This document shows, piece after piece, positions 34,223 to 45,400 of a stretch of DNA of 64,000 bases. A program made the translations under genes and the position numbers. Every line of letters starts with the position of its first letter. The first letter of the stretch is position 1. Origin of the DNA: Segetibacter koreensis DSM 18137 (GTDB lineage Bacteria > Bacteroidota > Bacteroidia > Chitinophagales > Chitinophagaceae). Under the pieces are notes generated by a model that saw nothing but the letters and a program-made list of their open reading frames with translations, made no database searches and was not told where the DNA came from. The stretch covers positions 295,846 through 359,845 of the forward strand of contig NZ_KB893348.1 of the NCBI RefSeq assembly GCF_000374045.1, given 5' to 3'.

Positions 34223-37200
34223 ATGTTAGGTTTTATATCAAAATTATTTGGTGGAAGCAAATCTCAGAAAGATGTGAAGATGTTGCTTCCGATAGTAGAA
34301 AAGACAAATGAATTTTTTAATCGATATCAATCGTTAAGCAATGATGAACTTCGTGGCAAAACCATTGAATTTAAACAACGGATAGCAGATCATCTGAAAG
34401 AGATTGATACCGAAATAGAAAATCTCGGAAAAGAAGCCGATGCTTTATCTGTTGATGATATTGGTGGTCGCGATAGTATTTTCCAAGACATTGACAAATT
34501 AAAAAAACAACGTAATGAAAAAATAGAAGAGGCACTTAGCGAAATACAGCCTGAAGCTTTTGCGGTAGTAAAAGAAACTGCACGTCGCTTTACTAATAAT
34601 ACTGAAATTATAGCGAAAGCAACTGATTTTGATCGTGAACTAAGTGTGAGTAAACCACACATCCGAATAGAAGGCGACAATGTTATTTATAGTAACACCT
34701 GGAACGCTGCAGGAAATACTGTTACCTGGAATATGGTACATTATGACGTGCAGCTGATTGGAGGCTCTGTTTTACACGAGGGAAAGATAGCAGAAATGGC
34801 CACAGGTGAAGGTAAAACACTTGTGTCAACTCTGCCAGCCTACCTTAATGCATTGGCTGGCGAAGGCGTGCATATTGTAACGGTAAATGATTACCTGGCA
34901 AGAAGAGACAGTGAGTGGAACGGAACAATATTTGAATTTCTGGGACTTAGAGTTGACTGTATCGACAAGCATCAACCAAATACCCCTGAGCGCAGAAGGG
35001 CGTACCATGCCGATATTACCTACGGCACTAATAATGAATTTGGTTTTGATTACCTGAGAGATAATATGGTGCATACTCCCGACGAAATGGTGCAGCGCAA
35101 ACATCATTTTGCCATGGTGGATGAGGTGGATAGCGTGTTGATCGACGACGCAAGAACACCTCTAATTATCAGTGGACCTATACCTCGCGGAGATGAGCAG
35201 GAATATCATCTTTTAAAGCCAAGAGTGTTGCAACTGATAGAGGCTCAAAAAAGAGTAACTAACCAGTTTTTAAATGAAGCGAAGAAAAAATTTGCAGAAG
35301 GAAACGATGACCCAAAGGATGGCGGACTTGCATTGATGAGAGCATCGCGCGGTTTACCTAAAACGAGTGCGCTTATAAAATTTTTAAGTGAGCCCGGTGT
35401 ACGTACAAAACTGCAAAAGATAGAAAATTATTATCTCGCTGACCAGCAGCGCGAAATGCCAAAGGTCGATGAGGAATTGTATTTTTATATAGATGAAAAA
35501 AATAATTCCGTTGAGTTGACTGACAATGGCATCCAGATGATTACAAAAAGCGGTGAAGATCCTAACTTCTTCATACTTCCTGATATAAGTATTCAGCTAA
35601 ATGCAATTGACACCGATGATACCCTAACCCCTGACGAGAAACTTCATCAAAAAGAAGCTATACTGAATGACTACTCTTTAAAAGCTGACCGAATTCACAC
35701 TGTACAGCAATTGTTGAAAGCATACACTTTGTTTGAAAAAGACGTAGAATATGTAGTCATTGAAGGTGCGGTAAAAATAGTGGATGAGCAAACTGGCCGT
35801 ATTATGGAAGGCCGGCGATATAGTGATGGTTTGCACCAGGCAATTGAGGCAAAAGAAGATGTAAAAATTGAAGCTGCCACTCAAACGTACGCGACGGTCA
35901 CCTTGCAAAACTATTTTCGTATGTACCACAAGTTGGCGGGTATGACAGGTACTGCGGAAACAGAAGCAGCAGAGCTTTGGGACATTTATAAACTGGATGT
36001 TGTTACTATTCCGACCAACATGCCCATGATTCGTAAAGATGAGCAAGATCTCGTATTTAAGACGAAGAGAGAAAAATACAAGGCAGTAATTGAGGAAATA
36101 GAAAAGCATCGGAATGCAGGTCGTCCATTACTGGTGGGTACTACAAGTGTTGAGGTGAGTGAATTGCTTAGCAGAATGTTGAAGCAGAAACAAATTCCGC
36201 ACAATGTATTGAATGCAAAGCAACATGCCAGGGAAGCACAAGTAGTTGCGGAAGCAGGTCTGGCAGGTAATGTTACCATCGCAACCAACATGGCTGGTCG
36301 TGGTACCGATATTAAACTTGGACCAGGCGTTAAAGAAGCAGGTGGTCTGGCCATTCTTGGTACCGAAAGACATGAAAGCCGTCGTGTAGACAGGCAGTTA
36401 CGTGGTCGTGCAGGTCGCCAGGGAGATCCAGGTTCAAGTATTTTCTTTGTTTCTCTTGAAGATGACTTAATGCGTATGTTTGGTAGCGAACGTATAGCTA
36501 AGGTGATGGACTTCGCCGGATATAAAGAAGGGGAAGTTATACAGCATAGTATGATTACCAAGAGCATTGAAAGAGCTCAGCGGAAAGTGGAAGAAAACAA
36601 CTTTGGTATTCGTAAGCGGCTGCTTGAGTATGATGACGTAATGAACAAGCAGCGTACTGTTATATATACTAAACGCAGCCATGCTTTGTTTGGAGAAAGG
36701 CTTGCCCTTGATTTAGATAACGGATTTTATTCCGTTTCAGAAGGATTAATTAACACGTTTAAACAGCAGGAAGATTTTGAAGGTTTCCGTATGGCTGTGA
36801 TTGTGAACTTTGGCATCGATACATCTATTACACAGGATGAGCTTTATAAAATAAATGAAAGGGAGCTTACTGAAAGATTGTATCAGGAAGCTATTTCAAA
36901 TTACCATGCTAAAAAAGCTGAAGTAGCAACAAATGCTTTACCTGTATTTAAAAACATTCGCGAACAACAGGGACGTCATATTGAAAATGTAGTTGTTCCT
37001 TTTACAGATGGCCGTAAAGGAATGCAGGTAGTTGCCAATCTTGATAAGACACTCGAAAGTAACGGGTACGAACTGACCCAGGCTCTTGAGAGAAATGTAG
37101 CATTAAGTCTTATTGATGATGCATGGAAAGAGCACCTCAGAGCAATGGATGATTTGAAACAGAGTGTTCAGACTGCATCTTACGAACAAAAAGATCCGCT

Positions 37201-37558
37201 GGTAATTTATAAGATGGAAGCCTTTGGATTATTTAAAAAATTAGATGAGCAGATAAACAGGGACATCATTTCTTTCTTATGTCACGCAGGTATACCGGTA
37301 GAACAAGAGCAAGCTCCGGAAAGGGTAATTCACGAAGGCAGGGAACAAAAAACCGACATGAGCAAAATGAGGGTGAACAAAGATGCAATTGACGCTGCCG
37401 GCCAGGATTATGCTGCTAATGAAAACGATTATTTCGATCCTACCGCTACAGCTGTTAAGCAACAGCCAATTGTTGTAGGTCCAAAAGTTGGCAGAAACGA
37501 CCCTTGCCCGTGCGGCAGCGGCAAGAAGTACAAGAACTGCCATGGTAAGGATGTTTAA
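34223..37558 (+). CDS. secA: Preprotein translocase ATPase SecA
   Basis: A 1111-residue SecA, long as usual in Bacteroidota because of an insertion in the N-terminal half. The ATP-binding P-loop MATGEGKT is at 192-199, the DEAD-type box reads [10 protein letters not shown], and a helicase C half has [12 protein letters not shown] and [10 protein letters not shown]. The C-terminus ends in the SEC-C zinc motif ([14 protein letters not shown]). SecA drives protein export through SecYEG at the inner membrane. It is preceded by a structured leader and followed by a gap and a small lipoprotein on the other strand. Confidence 0.97.
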   Translation: MLGFISKLFGGSKSQKDVKMLLPIVEKTNEFFNRYQSLSNDELRGKTIEFKQRIADHLKEIDTEIENLGKEADALSVDDIGGRDSIFQDIDKLKKQRNEKIEEALSEIQPEAFAVVKETARRFTNNTEIIAKATDFDRELSVSKPHIRIEGDNVIYSNTWNAAGNTVTWNMVHYDVQLIGGSVLHEGKIAEMATGEGKTLVSTLPAYLNALAGEGVHIVTVNDYLARRDSEWNGTIFEFLGLRVDCIDKHQPNTPERRRAYHADITYGTNNEFGFDYLRDNMVHTPDEMVQRKHHFAMVDEVDSVLIDDARTPLIISGPIPRGDEQEYHLLKPRVLQLIEAQKRVTNQFLNEAKKKFAEGNDDPKDGGLALMRASRGLPKTSALIKFLSEPGVRTKLQKIENYYLADQQREMPKVDEELYFYIDEKNNSVELTDNGIQMITKSGEDPNFFILPDISIQLNAIDTDDTLTPDEKLHQKEAILNDYSLKADRIHTVQQLLKAYTLFEKDVEYVVIEGAVKIVDEQTGRIMEGRRYSDGLHQAIEAKEDVKIEAATQTYATVTLQNYFRMYHKLAGMTGTAETEAAELWDIYKLDVVTIPTNMPMIRKDEQDLVFKTKREKYKAVIEEIEKHRNAGRPLLVGTTSVEVSELLSRMLKQKQIPHNVLNAKQHAREAQVVAEAGLAGNVTIATNMAGRGTDIKLGPGVKEAGGLAILGTERHESRRVDRQLRGRAGRQGDPGSSIFFVSLEDDLMRMFGSERIAKVMDFAGYKEGEVIQHSMITKSIERAQRKVEENNFGIRKRLLEYDDVMNKQRTVIYTKRSHALFGERLALDLDNGFYSVSEGLINTFKQQEDFEGFRMAVIVNFGIDTSITQDELYKINERELTERLYQEAISNYHAKKAEVATNALPVFKNIREQQGRHIENVVVPFTDGRKGMQVVANLDKTLESNGYELTQALERNVALSLIDDAWKEHLRAMDDLKQSVQTASYEQKDPLVIYKMEAFGLFKKLDEQINRDIISFLCHAGIPVEQEQAPERVIHEGREQKTDMSKMRVNKDAIDAAGQDYAANENDYFDPTATAVKQQPIVVGPKVGRNDPCPCGSGKKYKNCHGKDV

Positions 37559-37734
37559 CTTAGTAGAACAAAAAATATAGCAGATGAGGACTATCTGCAG
37601 AAATAAAATATTTTCGAGCAAAAGGGTGTTTAGAAATAAACGTCCTCTTGTTTTTTAATAAGAGCTATTAATCGCCTCAATCCAGCAGTTGTCTGTTTTT
37701 CTATGAATTATCCAAGGCAGTCAATTTAATTTAA

Positions 37735-37932
37735 TTAACGAATTGTGTCCATGCTATCTTTATCTAACTTGTCTTTTAGGCGTTTAATTGTAGCTCCTGC
37801 GCTGTCGACTGTTTTTTTGACTGTTTTTTGCAATTTATCTCCCGCTTCATCTAGTTTTCTTTCATCAACTTTACCGTTATTGCAGGCGAAGCAAAAGAGA
37901 GTTACGAAAATTAATAAAGTATTTTTTCTCAC
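37735..37932 (-). CDS. Small lipoprotein
   Basis: A 65-residue protein with a short signal peptide and lipobox ending LFCFAC, so it should be anchored by a lipid at Cys17. The mature part is strongly charged and helical (VDERKLDEAGDKLQKTVKKT), with regular heptad-like leucines that suggest a short coiled coil. No family is recognised. It sits between secA (convergent) and the GT39 gene (same strand, 46 bp upstream). Confidence 0.65.
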   Translation of the reverse strand: MRKNTLLIFVTLFCFACNNGKVDERKLDEAGDKLQKTVKKTVDSAGATIKRLKDKLDKDSMDTIR

Positions 37933-37978
37933 TGTTTTTATAAAAAGTTTACAATTTTCCTGCCATTAGAAAAATGAG

Positions 37979-39517
37979 TTAATGACTATAGCCGTTATTT
38001 AAATGATAGCCTTTTAACCTGAAAATAAAATACGTCTTACAAACAACCCCGCTTCTATAAATTGGTATGGCTAACGGAGAAGAAATACTGGAGAAGTCTT
38101 CTTTTAGTTGAGTTATATCTTCCTGTTTGTATAGATTAGAGGGTATGATAAAATAAGCCGCATCCCCCTGTTTTAAGGGTCTCTTGTATTGGTTAAGCCA
38201 ATGATATTGATGTAAATCAAATAGTTTTCCAATTGCGTAAGTTTGTTGACGAGTTAAAGTAGCTATATAAAAATCTATGTGAGCAGCCGGGAACCACTTG
38301 TTGACGATAATTGAAGCATTGCGAGGCATTATATTTTCGCTAGTATCTCTTTTGTATACTGAATCTATCAGTACTGCGGCATGCTTCCAGCCATACATTT
38401 CTAAGGTAGGGTCACCATCTCCGATTTTTTCACCAGATTTTTCGGGAGACAAAGTTCCAGGGAAAAAGTTGATTATAAGTATTCCTAAAAGCGAGATTAT
38501 TACAATAAACGTTAATGATGATTTTAAAATTTTACCACTAGCTGAAACTGATGTTAACCTAATAGCTGAGAAAATAACGAGATTGCTATAAGCAGGTCCG
38601 GACCAATGCGGAAGCGTATCTTTAAATAATGATATTATTAGCAGCATCCCAATCAGGGGAAGGCTGCAGCATAATAATAAACGGTTTTCATTTCTGTAAC
38701 TGGTAAGATTCCCTTTCCAAATCCACCAGATCGTACTTATTGCATAAAAGAAGTTAATAGGATTGTTATAAAAAATTTCTCCTGCTAGCTCTCTCGCAAA
38801 TCCATCTATGTGAATCGCCGATCCTGATAAGCTTACTCTGCTGCCATGATAGGAATAGGTAACAAAGTTGTTTTGTATATTCCAAATGATAATGGGAGAG
38901 ATGATAATTAAAGTAATAGCAATAGATAAATAAATATTTTTATTTCTTAACCAGCTTTTATTGAAACCAACTGCATAAACTGCTACACCTAACCAAATAA
39001 AAATGCCGTGCAGTTTGCACATAATACATAGACCCGCAGTAAGGCCAAACAATAGCCATAGCTTTTGATTGTATAAATCATCAATCGGCAACTTTACAAT
39101 CTGTACTAATAACAAAATACTCAATAACCAAAACACCATTTGAGGACTGTCTGGCAAAATAAAAGTTCCGGCTATAATACTGCTATAAATGGAAGCTGTG
39201 TATAATAACGCTGCATACCAACCAGCTTGCGAGTCTTTAATAACAGTTGCTATTTTATAAATAAGAAACGTGCAAATAGCAGAAGATATAACGGCTCCTA
39301 AGCGTACAAAAAGTTCGGTATGCAATAAAAGATTAGCGGTTGTTAGTCTTATAAGCCAGCCAACCATTGGAGGATGATCAAAATAATTCCATTGAAGATG
39401 CTGCGCATAGGTCCAATAATAGGCTTCATCATTACCGAGCTCTACAGTACTTGCTACAATCAATCTCAACACTGTAGCAGTCGTTATGAGCCAAGATATT
39501 TTTTTCGGGTACTTCAC
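37979..39517 (-). CDS. ArnT/GT39-like membrane glycosyltransferase
   Basis: A 512-residue membrane protein with about 11 hydrophobic helices. The first periplasmic loop carries the catalytic acidic pair of the PMT_2/GT39 family in ELGNDEAYYW, followed by YFDHPPMVGWLIRL. The second half is membrane then a periplasmic C-terminal part. Such enzymes transfer a sugar from an undecaprenyl or dolichyl phosphate carrier to a lipid or protein. The acceptor is unknown. It is followed by the small lipoprotein gene and is separated from tyrS by a terminator. Confidence 0.85.
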   Translation of the reverse strand: MKYPKKISWLITTATVLRLIVASTVELGNDEAYYWTYAQHLQWNYFDHPPMVGWLIRLTTANLLLHTELFVRLGAVISSAICTFLIYKIATVIKDSQAGWYAALLYTASIYSSIIAGTFILPDSPQMVFWLLSILLLVQIVKLPIDDLYNQKLWLLFGLTAGLCIMCKLHGIFIWLGVAVYAVGFNKSWLRNKNIYLSIAITLIIISPIIIWNIQNNFVTYSYHGSRVSLSGSAIHIDGFARELAGEIFYNNPINFFYAISTIWWIWKGNLTSYRNENRLLLCCSLPLIGMLLIISLFKDTLPHWSGPAYSNLVIFSAIRLTSVSASGKILKSSLTFIVIISLLGILIINFFPGTLSPEKSGEKIGDGDPTLEMYGWKHAAVLIDSVYKRDTSENIMPRNASIIVNKWFPAAHIDFYIATLTRQQTYAIGKLFDLHQYHWLNQYKRPLKQGDAAYFIIPSNLYKQEDITQLKEDFSSISSPLAIPIYRSGVVCKTYFIFRLKGYHLNNGYSH

Positions 39518-39620
39518 GTTATTATAAAGTTAGTACCAGTATTTCAACTAAGACATGAACCAAAAAATACAATGATTTACTTTGATTATATTTTTTTGAA
39601 TTCGTTTAGATGTCTGAATG

Positions 39621-39655
39621 GAAATAAAAAAAGCAACTATTATTATTAGTTGCTT
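39621..39655 (-). terminator. Rho-independent terminator of tyrS
   Basis: A 9-bp stem (AAGCAACTA at 39631-39639, TAGTTGCTT at 39647-39655) has a T-run on the minus-strand exit (minus strand reads TTTTTATTTC after the stem). It is 20 bp past the tyrS stop. Confidence 0.85.
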
Positions 39656-39674
39656 CATAACGATATCAATCAGC

Positions 39675-40961
39675 TTAAACAGCTTTTATAAGATAATAAT
39701 TTGTTTTTCCTTTTTGAACGAATAAATACTTATTATGTATGAACGAGGACAAATCAATTTTAGCAGATACATCTGACACTTTTTGTTTATTAAGACTTAT
39801 CCCATTTCCCTGCACCATTTTTCTGGCTTCACCTTTACTGGCAAAAACGGCGGTTTCAGCAAGGAAAGTAACAATGTCTGGGCTTTCGGCAGTTATTTTT
39901 TCTCTACTTATTTCTACAGCGGGAACACCAGTAAGTGTCGCATCAAGTTCGTCGTGGGAAAGGGTGGCAATAATTTGCAAGGTCTCTTTGCTAAATAAAA
40001 GATCAGTTGCCTGTATGGCTTTTGCAAGTGCATCTCGTCCATGAACAAATGCAGTTATTTCTTCTGCAAGCTTTTTTTGCAGTTTTCGCTGATATTCATT
40101 TCCCTTATGCTGTACCAATATCTCATTCACTTCTTCCGGACTTAAAAAAGTAAATATTTTTATATAACGAGCCGCATCTTCATCTGAAGTATTTAACCAA
40201 AACTGGTAAAATTCGTACGGAGAAGTTCTTGAGCTATCGAGCCATACATTGCCTTTTTCACTTTTTCCAAATTTACTTCCATCCGCTTTGGTTATTAGAG
40301 GGCAGGTAAATGCAAAGGCTTCTCCGCCTGCTTTACGGCGAATCAGTTCAGTACCCGTAACAATATTACCCCACTGGTCGCTGCCACCCATCTGCAGTTT
40401 GCAATTTTTGTGTTTGTACAGGTAATAAAAATCGTAGCCCTGAACCAATTGATAAGTAAATTCAGTAAAGCTCATACCCGTTTCGCCTTCCAGTCTTTTC
40501 TTTACACTGTCTTTAGCCATCATGTAGTTAACAGTGATGTGCTTACCGACGTCGCGAATGAAATTGAGAAAAGAAAAGTTTTTGAACCAGTCGAAGTTAT
40601 TGGCAATTTCTGCAGCGTTTGGTCTTGTAGTATTAAAATCAAGAAATTGTTCAAGTTGTTTTTTTACACCCGCCACATTTTGCTGAAGAACTTCTTCGCT
40701 CAGCAAGTTTCTTTCTTCACTTTTTCCGCTAGGATCGCCTACCATGCCCGTTGCTCCGCCTACAAGAGCTATTGGCTTATGTCCGGCTTTTTGCAGGTGA
40801 ACCAATAACAATATTGGAACAAGACTTCCAATATGCAAGCTGTCGGCAGTAGGATCAAAACCTATGTAAGCCGTAGTCATTTCTTTTAGTAACTGCTCTT
40901 CGGTTCCAGGCATCATGTCCTGGATCATTCCCCGCCAACGTAGTTCATCTATCAGGTTCAT
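39675..40961 (-). CDS. tyrS: Tyrosyl-tRNA synthetase
   Basis: A 428-residue class I aminoacyl-tRNA synthetase. It has HIGS at residues 43-46, the ATP-contacting [14 protein letters not shown] loop, [10 protein letters not shown], and the mobile KFGKS motif near residue 230. A C-terminal S4 RNA-binding domain (about 360-428, [10 protein letters not shown]... [13 protein letters not shown]) is present. It charges tRNA-Tyr in the cytoplasm. A strong terminator lies just downstream, and the upstream 354-bp region separates it from porV2. Confidence 0.96.
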   Translation of the reverse strand: MNLIDELRWRGMIQDMMPGTEEQLLKEMTTAYIGFDPTADSLHIGSLVPILLLVHLQKAGHKPIALVGGATGMVGDPSGKSEERNLLSEEVLQQNVAGVKKQLEQFLDFNTTRPNAAEIANNFDWFKNFSFLNFIRDVGKHITVNYMMAKDSVKKRLEGETGMSFTEFTYQLVQGYDFYYLYKHKNCKLQMGGSDQWGNIVTGTELIRRKAGGEAFAFTCPLITKADGSKFGKSEKGNVWLDSSRTSPYEFYQFWLNTSDEDAARYIKIFTFLSPEEVNEILVQHKGNEYQRKLQKKLAEEITAFVHGRDALAKAIQATDLLFSKETLQIIATLSHDELDATLTGVPAVEISREKITAESPDIVTFLAETAVFASKGEARKMVQGNGISLNKQKVSDVSAKIDLSSFIHNKYLFVQKGKTNYYLIKAV

Positions 40962-41315
40962 GTATTTTTAGTGCTTTCGGGCAAAAGTAAAATTTATATG
41001 TCGATTATAATAGATTGGTGTTTTAACCGTTACATAATATTCCTTTACAGTATTGCGAATGAGTGAAACTGAATGCGATTCATTTAAATGAATTAATAAT
41101 TAAATGTGATCTATTATAAACGGTAAGTGGGCCGAGTGGAAAGATGCAGTACAAGGGAGTGACAACGATGTTGAAAAAATGTACTGTTGGTATGGTGATC
41201 AATTACTTAAAAAAATCTTTTAGGAGTAATTGAAATTATATTTTATTCGATTTAAATAAAAATTAGATATATCTGTTATTTTTATTAATCATTATTGATT
41301 TTGTAACTTTTGTAA
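40962..41315. other. Divergent upstream region of tyrS and porV2
   Basis: 354 bp. A coding-like stretch without a start codon runs from about 41110 to 41223 in one frame (INGKWAEWKDAVQGSDNDV then EKMYCWYGDQLLKKIF, stop). It may be a decayed gene fragment. A TAACTTTTG sequence is next to the porV2 ATG. Nothing else is seen. Confidence 0.4.
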
Positions 41316-42419
41316 ATGAATCTAAAAAAACTAATTGTTTGTGCGATTGCTTTAATTGCGTGCGTGAATGTATCGGGGCAATTTAGAAAATACTCAAACG
41401 AATTTTTAAATATTGGAGCCGGTGCCCGGGGGCTTGGAATGGGTGGTGCGCAGGTAGCTTCTGTAAATGATGGAACCGCAGGTTACTGGAACGCTGCAGG
41501 GCTGGTTGGGGTTAAAGATTATCCGTCACTAAATGTAATGCATGCAGAATACTTTGCGGGCATTGGTAAATACGATTATGCCAGCATAGCAGTACCATTG
41601 CATGACGAAAAAAGAGTAGTGGCACTTTCTCTTTTACGTTTTGCAGTCGATGATATTCCGAATACATTATTCCTGGTTGAACCAGATGGTTCTATAAATT
41701 ATAATAATATAAGCAGTTTTTCTTCTGCAGATTATGCTTTTTTGTTATCGTATGCCCAGAAAGTAAAAGATGAGGACGATGAGAAGCTAAGCTTTGGTGG
41801 TAACGTAAAAATAATATACCGAAAGGTAGGTTCATTTGCTACAGCATGGGGGTTTGGCCTCGATGCCGGAATACAGTATAAAATAAATAACTGGCAGTTT
41901 GGATTAGCTGCACGAGACATAACTACTACCTTCAATGCATGGTCTTTTTCTTTTACCGAGCAGGAAAAACAGGTTTTGTACCTTACCAAAAACGACATTC
42001 CGGTAAAATCTACGGAGCTTACTGCACCAAGATTGATAGCAGGTGCAGCACATATTTTTCCTTTCAACGATAAATTTAGTCTAACTGCAGAGGCAAACCT
42101 TGATCTGACTTTTGATGGGCGCAGAAACACTGTAGTTAGTAGTAAGGTTGTCAATATAGACCCACATGTTGGGTTTGAAGCGAGTTATCAAAACAGCATT
42201 TTCTTTCGGGCGGGTGTCTCTAATTTTCAAAGAGCGTTATCAGACGGTGATACCCTTAATCAAAAAAAAGTATGGATATTTCAACCTGCAATAGGCGCAG
42301 GTTTCAAAATAAAAAATGTAAGAATAGATTATGCCTTTACAAACCTTGCAAATCAATCAAACCCTTTGTATACACACATTTTTTCATTAAAACTTGATCT
42401 AAGGAAAAACAACGAATAA
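41316..42419 (+). CDS. porV2: PorV/PorQ-like type IX secretion outer-membrane protein (PorV2)
   Basis: A 367-residue outer-membrane protein with a signal peptide (LIVCAIALIACVNVSG). The FadL-like barrel start LNIGAGARGLGMGGAQVASV, followed by GTAGYWNAAGLVGV, is characteristic of the PorV/PorQ group of T9SS proteins. The remainder is alternating strand pattern ending in HIFSLKLDLRK. PorV-type proteins carry cargo to the PorU sortase at the outer membrane. It is immediately upstream of a PorU2-like gene with a 33-bp gap, and they are probably co-transcribed. Confidence 0.85.
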   Translation: MNLKKLIVCAIALIACVNVSGQFRKYSNEFLNIGAGARGLGMGGAQVASVNDGTAGYWNAAGLVGVKDYPSLNVMHAEYFAGIGKYDYASIAVPLHDEKRVVALSLLRFAVDDIPNTLFLVEPDGSINYNNISSFSSADYAFLLSYAQKVKDEDDEKLSFGGNVKIIYRKVGSFATAWGFGLDAGIQYKINNWQFGLAARDITTTFNAWSFSFTEQEKQVLYLTKNDIPVKSTELTAPRLIAGAAHIFPFNDKFSLTAEANLDLTFDGRRNTVVSSKVVNIDPHVGFEASYQNSIFFRAGVSNFQRALSDGDTLNQKKVWIFQPAIGAGFKIKNVRIDYAFTNLANQSNPLYTHIFSLKLDLRKNNE

Positions 42420-42452
42420 AGGAAGCATAGCAGTTATACAATTTAAAAAAGC

Positions 42453-45400
42453 ATGAAAAGATTTTTTGTCTTTATTGTTCTGATCTTTATAACCTCTGTT
42501 GCAATATGCCAGTCTTATTACAACGAGTGGATTGATTACAATAAGACTTATTATAAGTTTAAAGTTGGCTCAACAGGTTTGTACCGCATAAATAGCAGTG
42601 ACTTAAACACAATAGGTTTGGCGAATGAAGCTGCTCAAAGTTTTCAGTTATGGCGAAATGGTAAAGAAGTGCCATTGTATACCAGTGCGGTTTCAGGAGC
42701 TTTAGGTGTTGAGGGCTACCTGGAATTTTGGGGCGAAAAAAATGATGGTGTACCCGACAGGGATTTGTATAAGATTGAAGCCAATCAGCTATCGGACAGA
42801 GAAAGCCTTTTAACGGATACCGCCGCCTTTTTTTTAACGATTAATCCAGCAGGAAATAATTTGCGTTTTTTAGCGACGGCAAATAACGTAGCCGGAAATA
42901 CAATTCCTGCAGAGCCTTGGTTTATGTTTTCCGCAAGGAATAATTTTAAAAATCGCATTAATAGGGGAATGGCGCTGGTGGCGGGAAGTGAATATGTGTA
43001 TTCAAGCACTTACGACCAGGGAGAAATGTGGTCAAGCCAGGATATTTATCCCGCTTCACCTCTTTCAATCAGCTTTACTAATTTACATGTTGCTTCAAGC
43101 GGTCCTGCAGCCATATTTAGCATGTCAGTAGCAGGAAATGCACCGAATCAGCGAGATTATACTGCAGACCTTAATAGTACACAAATAATAGCAAAAAAGA
43201 TTAGTTCTTTTGAAGCGAGAATCGATAATAATCTATCTGTTCCACTGTCTGCCTTGGCCTCAAGCAATGCTACTATTAAAATTTCAAATAAAAGTGGCAA
43301 CGTTAATGACAGGATTGTATGTGGCTTTGTTGAATTAAGCTATCCGCGCCAGTTTAATTTTGATAACCAATCAACTTTTGCTTTTTCTCTTGCTGCTTCT
43401 GTATCATCAAAATACCTTGAAATTTCCAATTTCAATTCTGCCGCCGGCTCGCCGGTTTTATATGACCTAACAAATTTTAGAAGATACGTAGCGGATGTTT
43501 CCGCGCAAGGAAAAATACGGTTTGTGGTATTACCTTCTTCTGCACCCGCAAACTTCGTTATAGTTTCACAAGCTGTAACTACAGCAACAGCAGTAACAGC
43601 ATTTCAACGCAGAACTTTTACAGACTTTCGAATTCCTGCTAACCAGGGAGATTACCTCATAATTACACATCCGTCTTTACAAACACCTTATTCAGGTGCT
43701 AACCAGGTTGACCAATACCGTGCCTATAGAAGCTCTGTACCGGGCGGTAGTTTTAATGCCAAAATCTACGATGTTGAGCAGTTGACTGATCAGTTTGGTT
43801 ATGGCATAAAGAAGAACCCTATGGGAATTCGAAATTTTCTTCGTTTTGCGAGAACGAGCTTTTCGGTTGCTCCTAAATATGCTTTCCTAATTGGGAGGGG
43901 CTTAACATACGCAGAGTACAGGGAAAATGAGTTAAATCCAAACTCAGACAGGCTCAACCTGGTTCCGACATTTGGCTATCCTGCTTCTGACATACTACTT
44001 GCTTCTAACAGTCTCGATCCTGTAATGAATACGCTTATCAGCCGCATTTCTGTTTTGTACCCGAGGGAACTGGCAGACTATTTAGATAAGGTGAAACAAT
44101 ATGAACAGGCTCAACAAAATACTTCCCAAACAATTGAAAGCAAGGCATGGATGAAAAATGTTGTGCACGTTGTGGGTGCTAACGATGCCAACCTCGATCT
44201 TAGTTTGTCTTCATTTATGAGAAATTATGAGTCTATTATTGAAGATACTCTATATGGAGCTACTGTTACCAATTTCAATAAAACCACTACAGGTCCTGTT
44301 ACTCCAATAGTTAATAGTTTAATGAGCCAGCTTTTTCAGCAAGGGATAAGCTTGTTAAATTATTTTGGTCACTCTTCCGCTTCTTCGCTCGATTACAACC
44401 TTGATGATCCTGCTGCTTATAATAATACTGGCAAATATCCAATGTTTCTAGTTGGCGGCTGCAATGCAGGAAATCTATATTCTTTTGATACTTCCAGGTT
44501 CTCAGTGTTAGGCACATTGTCTGAAAGGTATGTACTGGCAAAAAATAAAGGAGCAATAGGTTTTATAGCAAGCACTCACTTTGGTATTGATACTTATCTT
44601 GATTATTATAATCGTAATTTGTACAGATCTATAGGTGTTACAGGTTATGGAAAAAGCATAACTTATAATATGAATGAAGCTATTAAGGCAATGAATTCAT
44701 TTTATGGAACTGATAATATCGGTGGTAGATTACATGCTGAAGAAACTACTCTTGATGGAGATCCTGCCCTCAAAATGAACAGCTTTCCTCAACCTGATTT
44801 TGTGGTAGAAGAGCCACAGATACGAGTTGTTCCCAATATCCTTTCTGTTGCTGATAATAAGTTTACAGTAAAAGTACAGGTTTACAATATTGGTAAAGCT
44901 GCCGGTGATTCTGTGTCACTTCAGGTTAAACACATCTACCCCAATGGTACAGACACTTTGATATTCAACAAAAAGATTAGGTCAATAAGATATATCGATT
45001 CTGTTTCTATAGAAGTGCCAATTGTTAGTAATAGAGACAAGGGAGAAAACAAAATATCAGTATCTGTTGATGTTGATAATAAGTATGCCGAAATAAATGA
45101 GCTGAATAATACATCTTCAAAAACATTTACCATTTTTGAAGATGAACTGACCCCTGTTTATCCTTATAATTTTTCTATAGTAAATCATAGCAATATTAAG
45201 CTTTCAGCAAGCACTGCAAACCCTTTGGTACAAAGCAGGGAATACCTGATGGAAATGGATACTACCGAGCTATTTAATTCTCCTTTTAAAGTAAACCGCA
45301 ATACTACGTCTGTCGGTGGCCTAATAGAATTTGATCCTGGGGTTTCATTTACCGACAGCACCGTTTACTATTGGAGAGTTGCACCTGCCACTTCAGGTGC

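Noticed and set aside
41304..41312. TAACTTTTG next to the porV2 start as a promoter
   Set aside because: It ends four bases before the ATG and lacks a TTG at the right distance, so it cannot be placed as a normal promoter.
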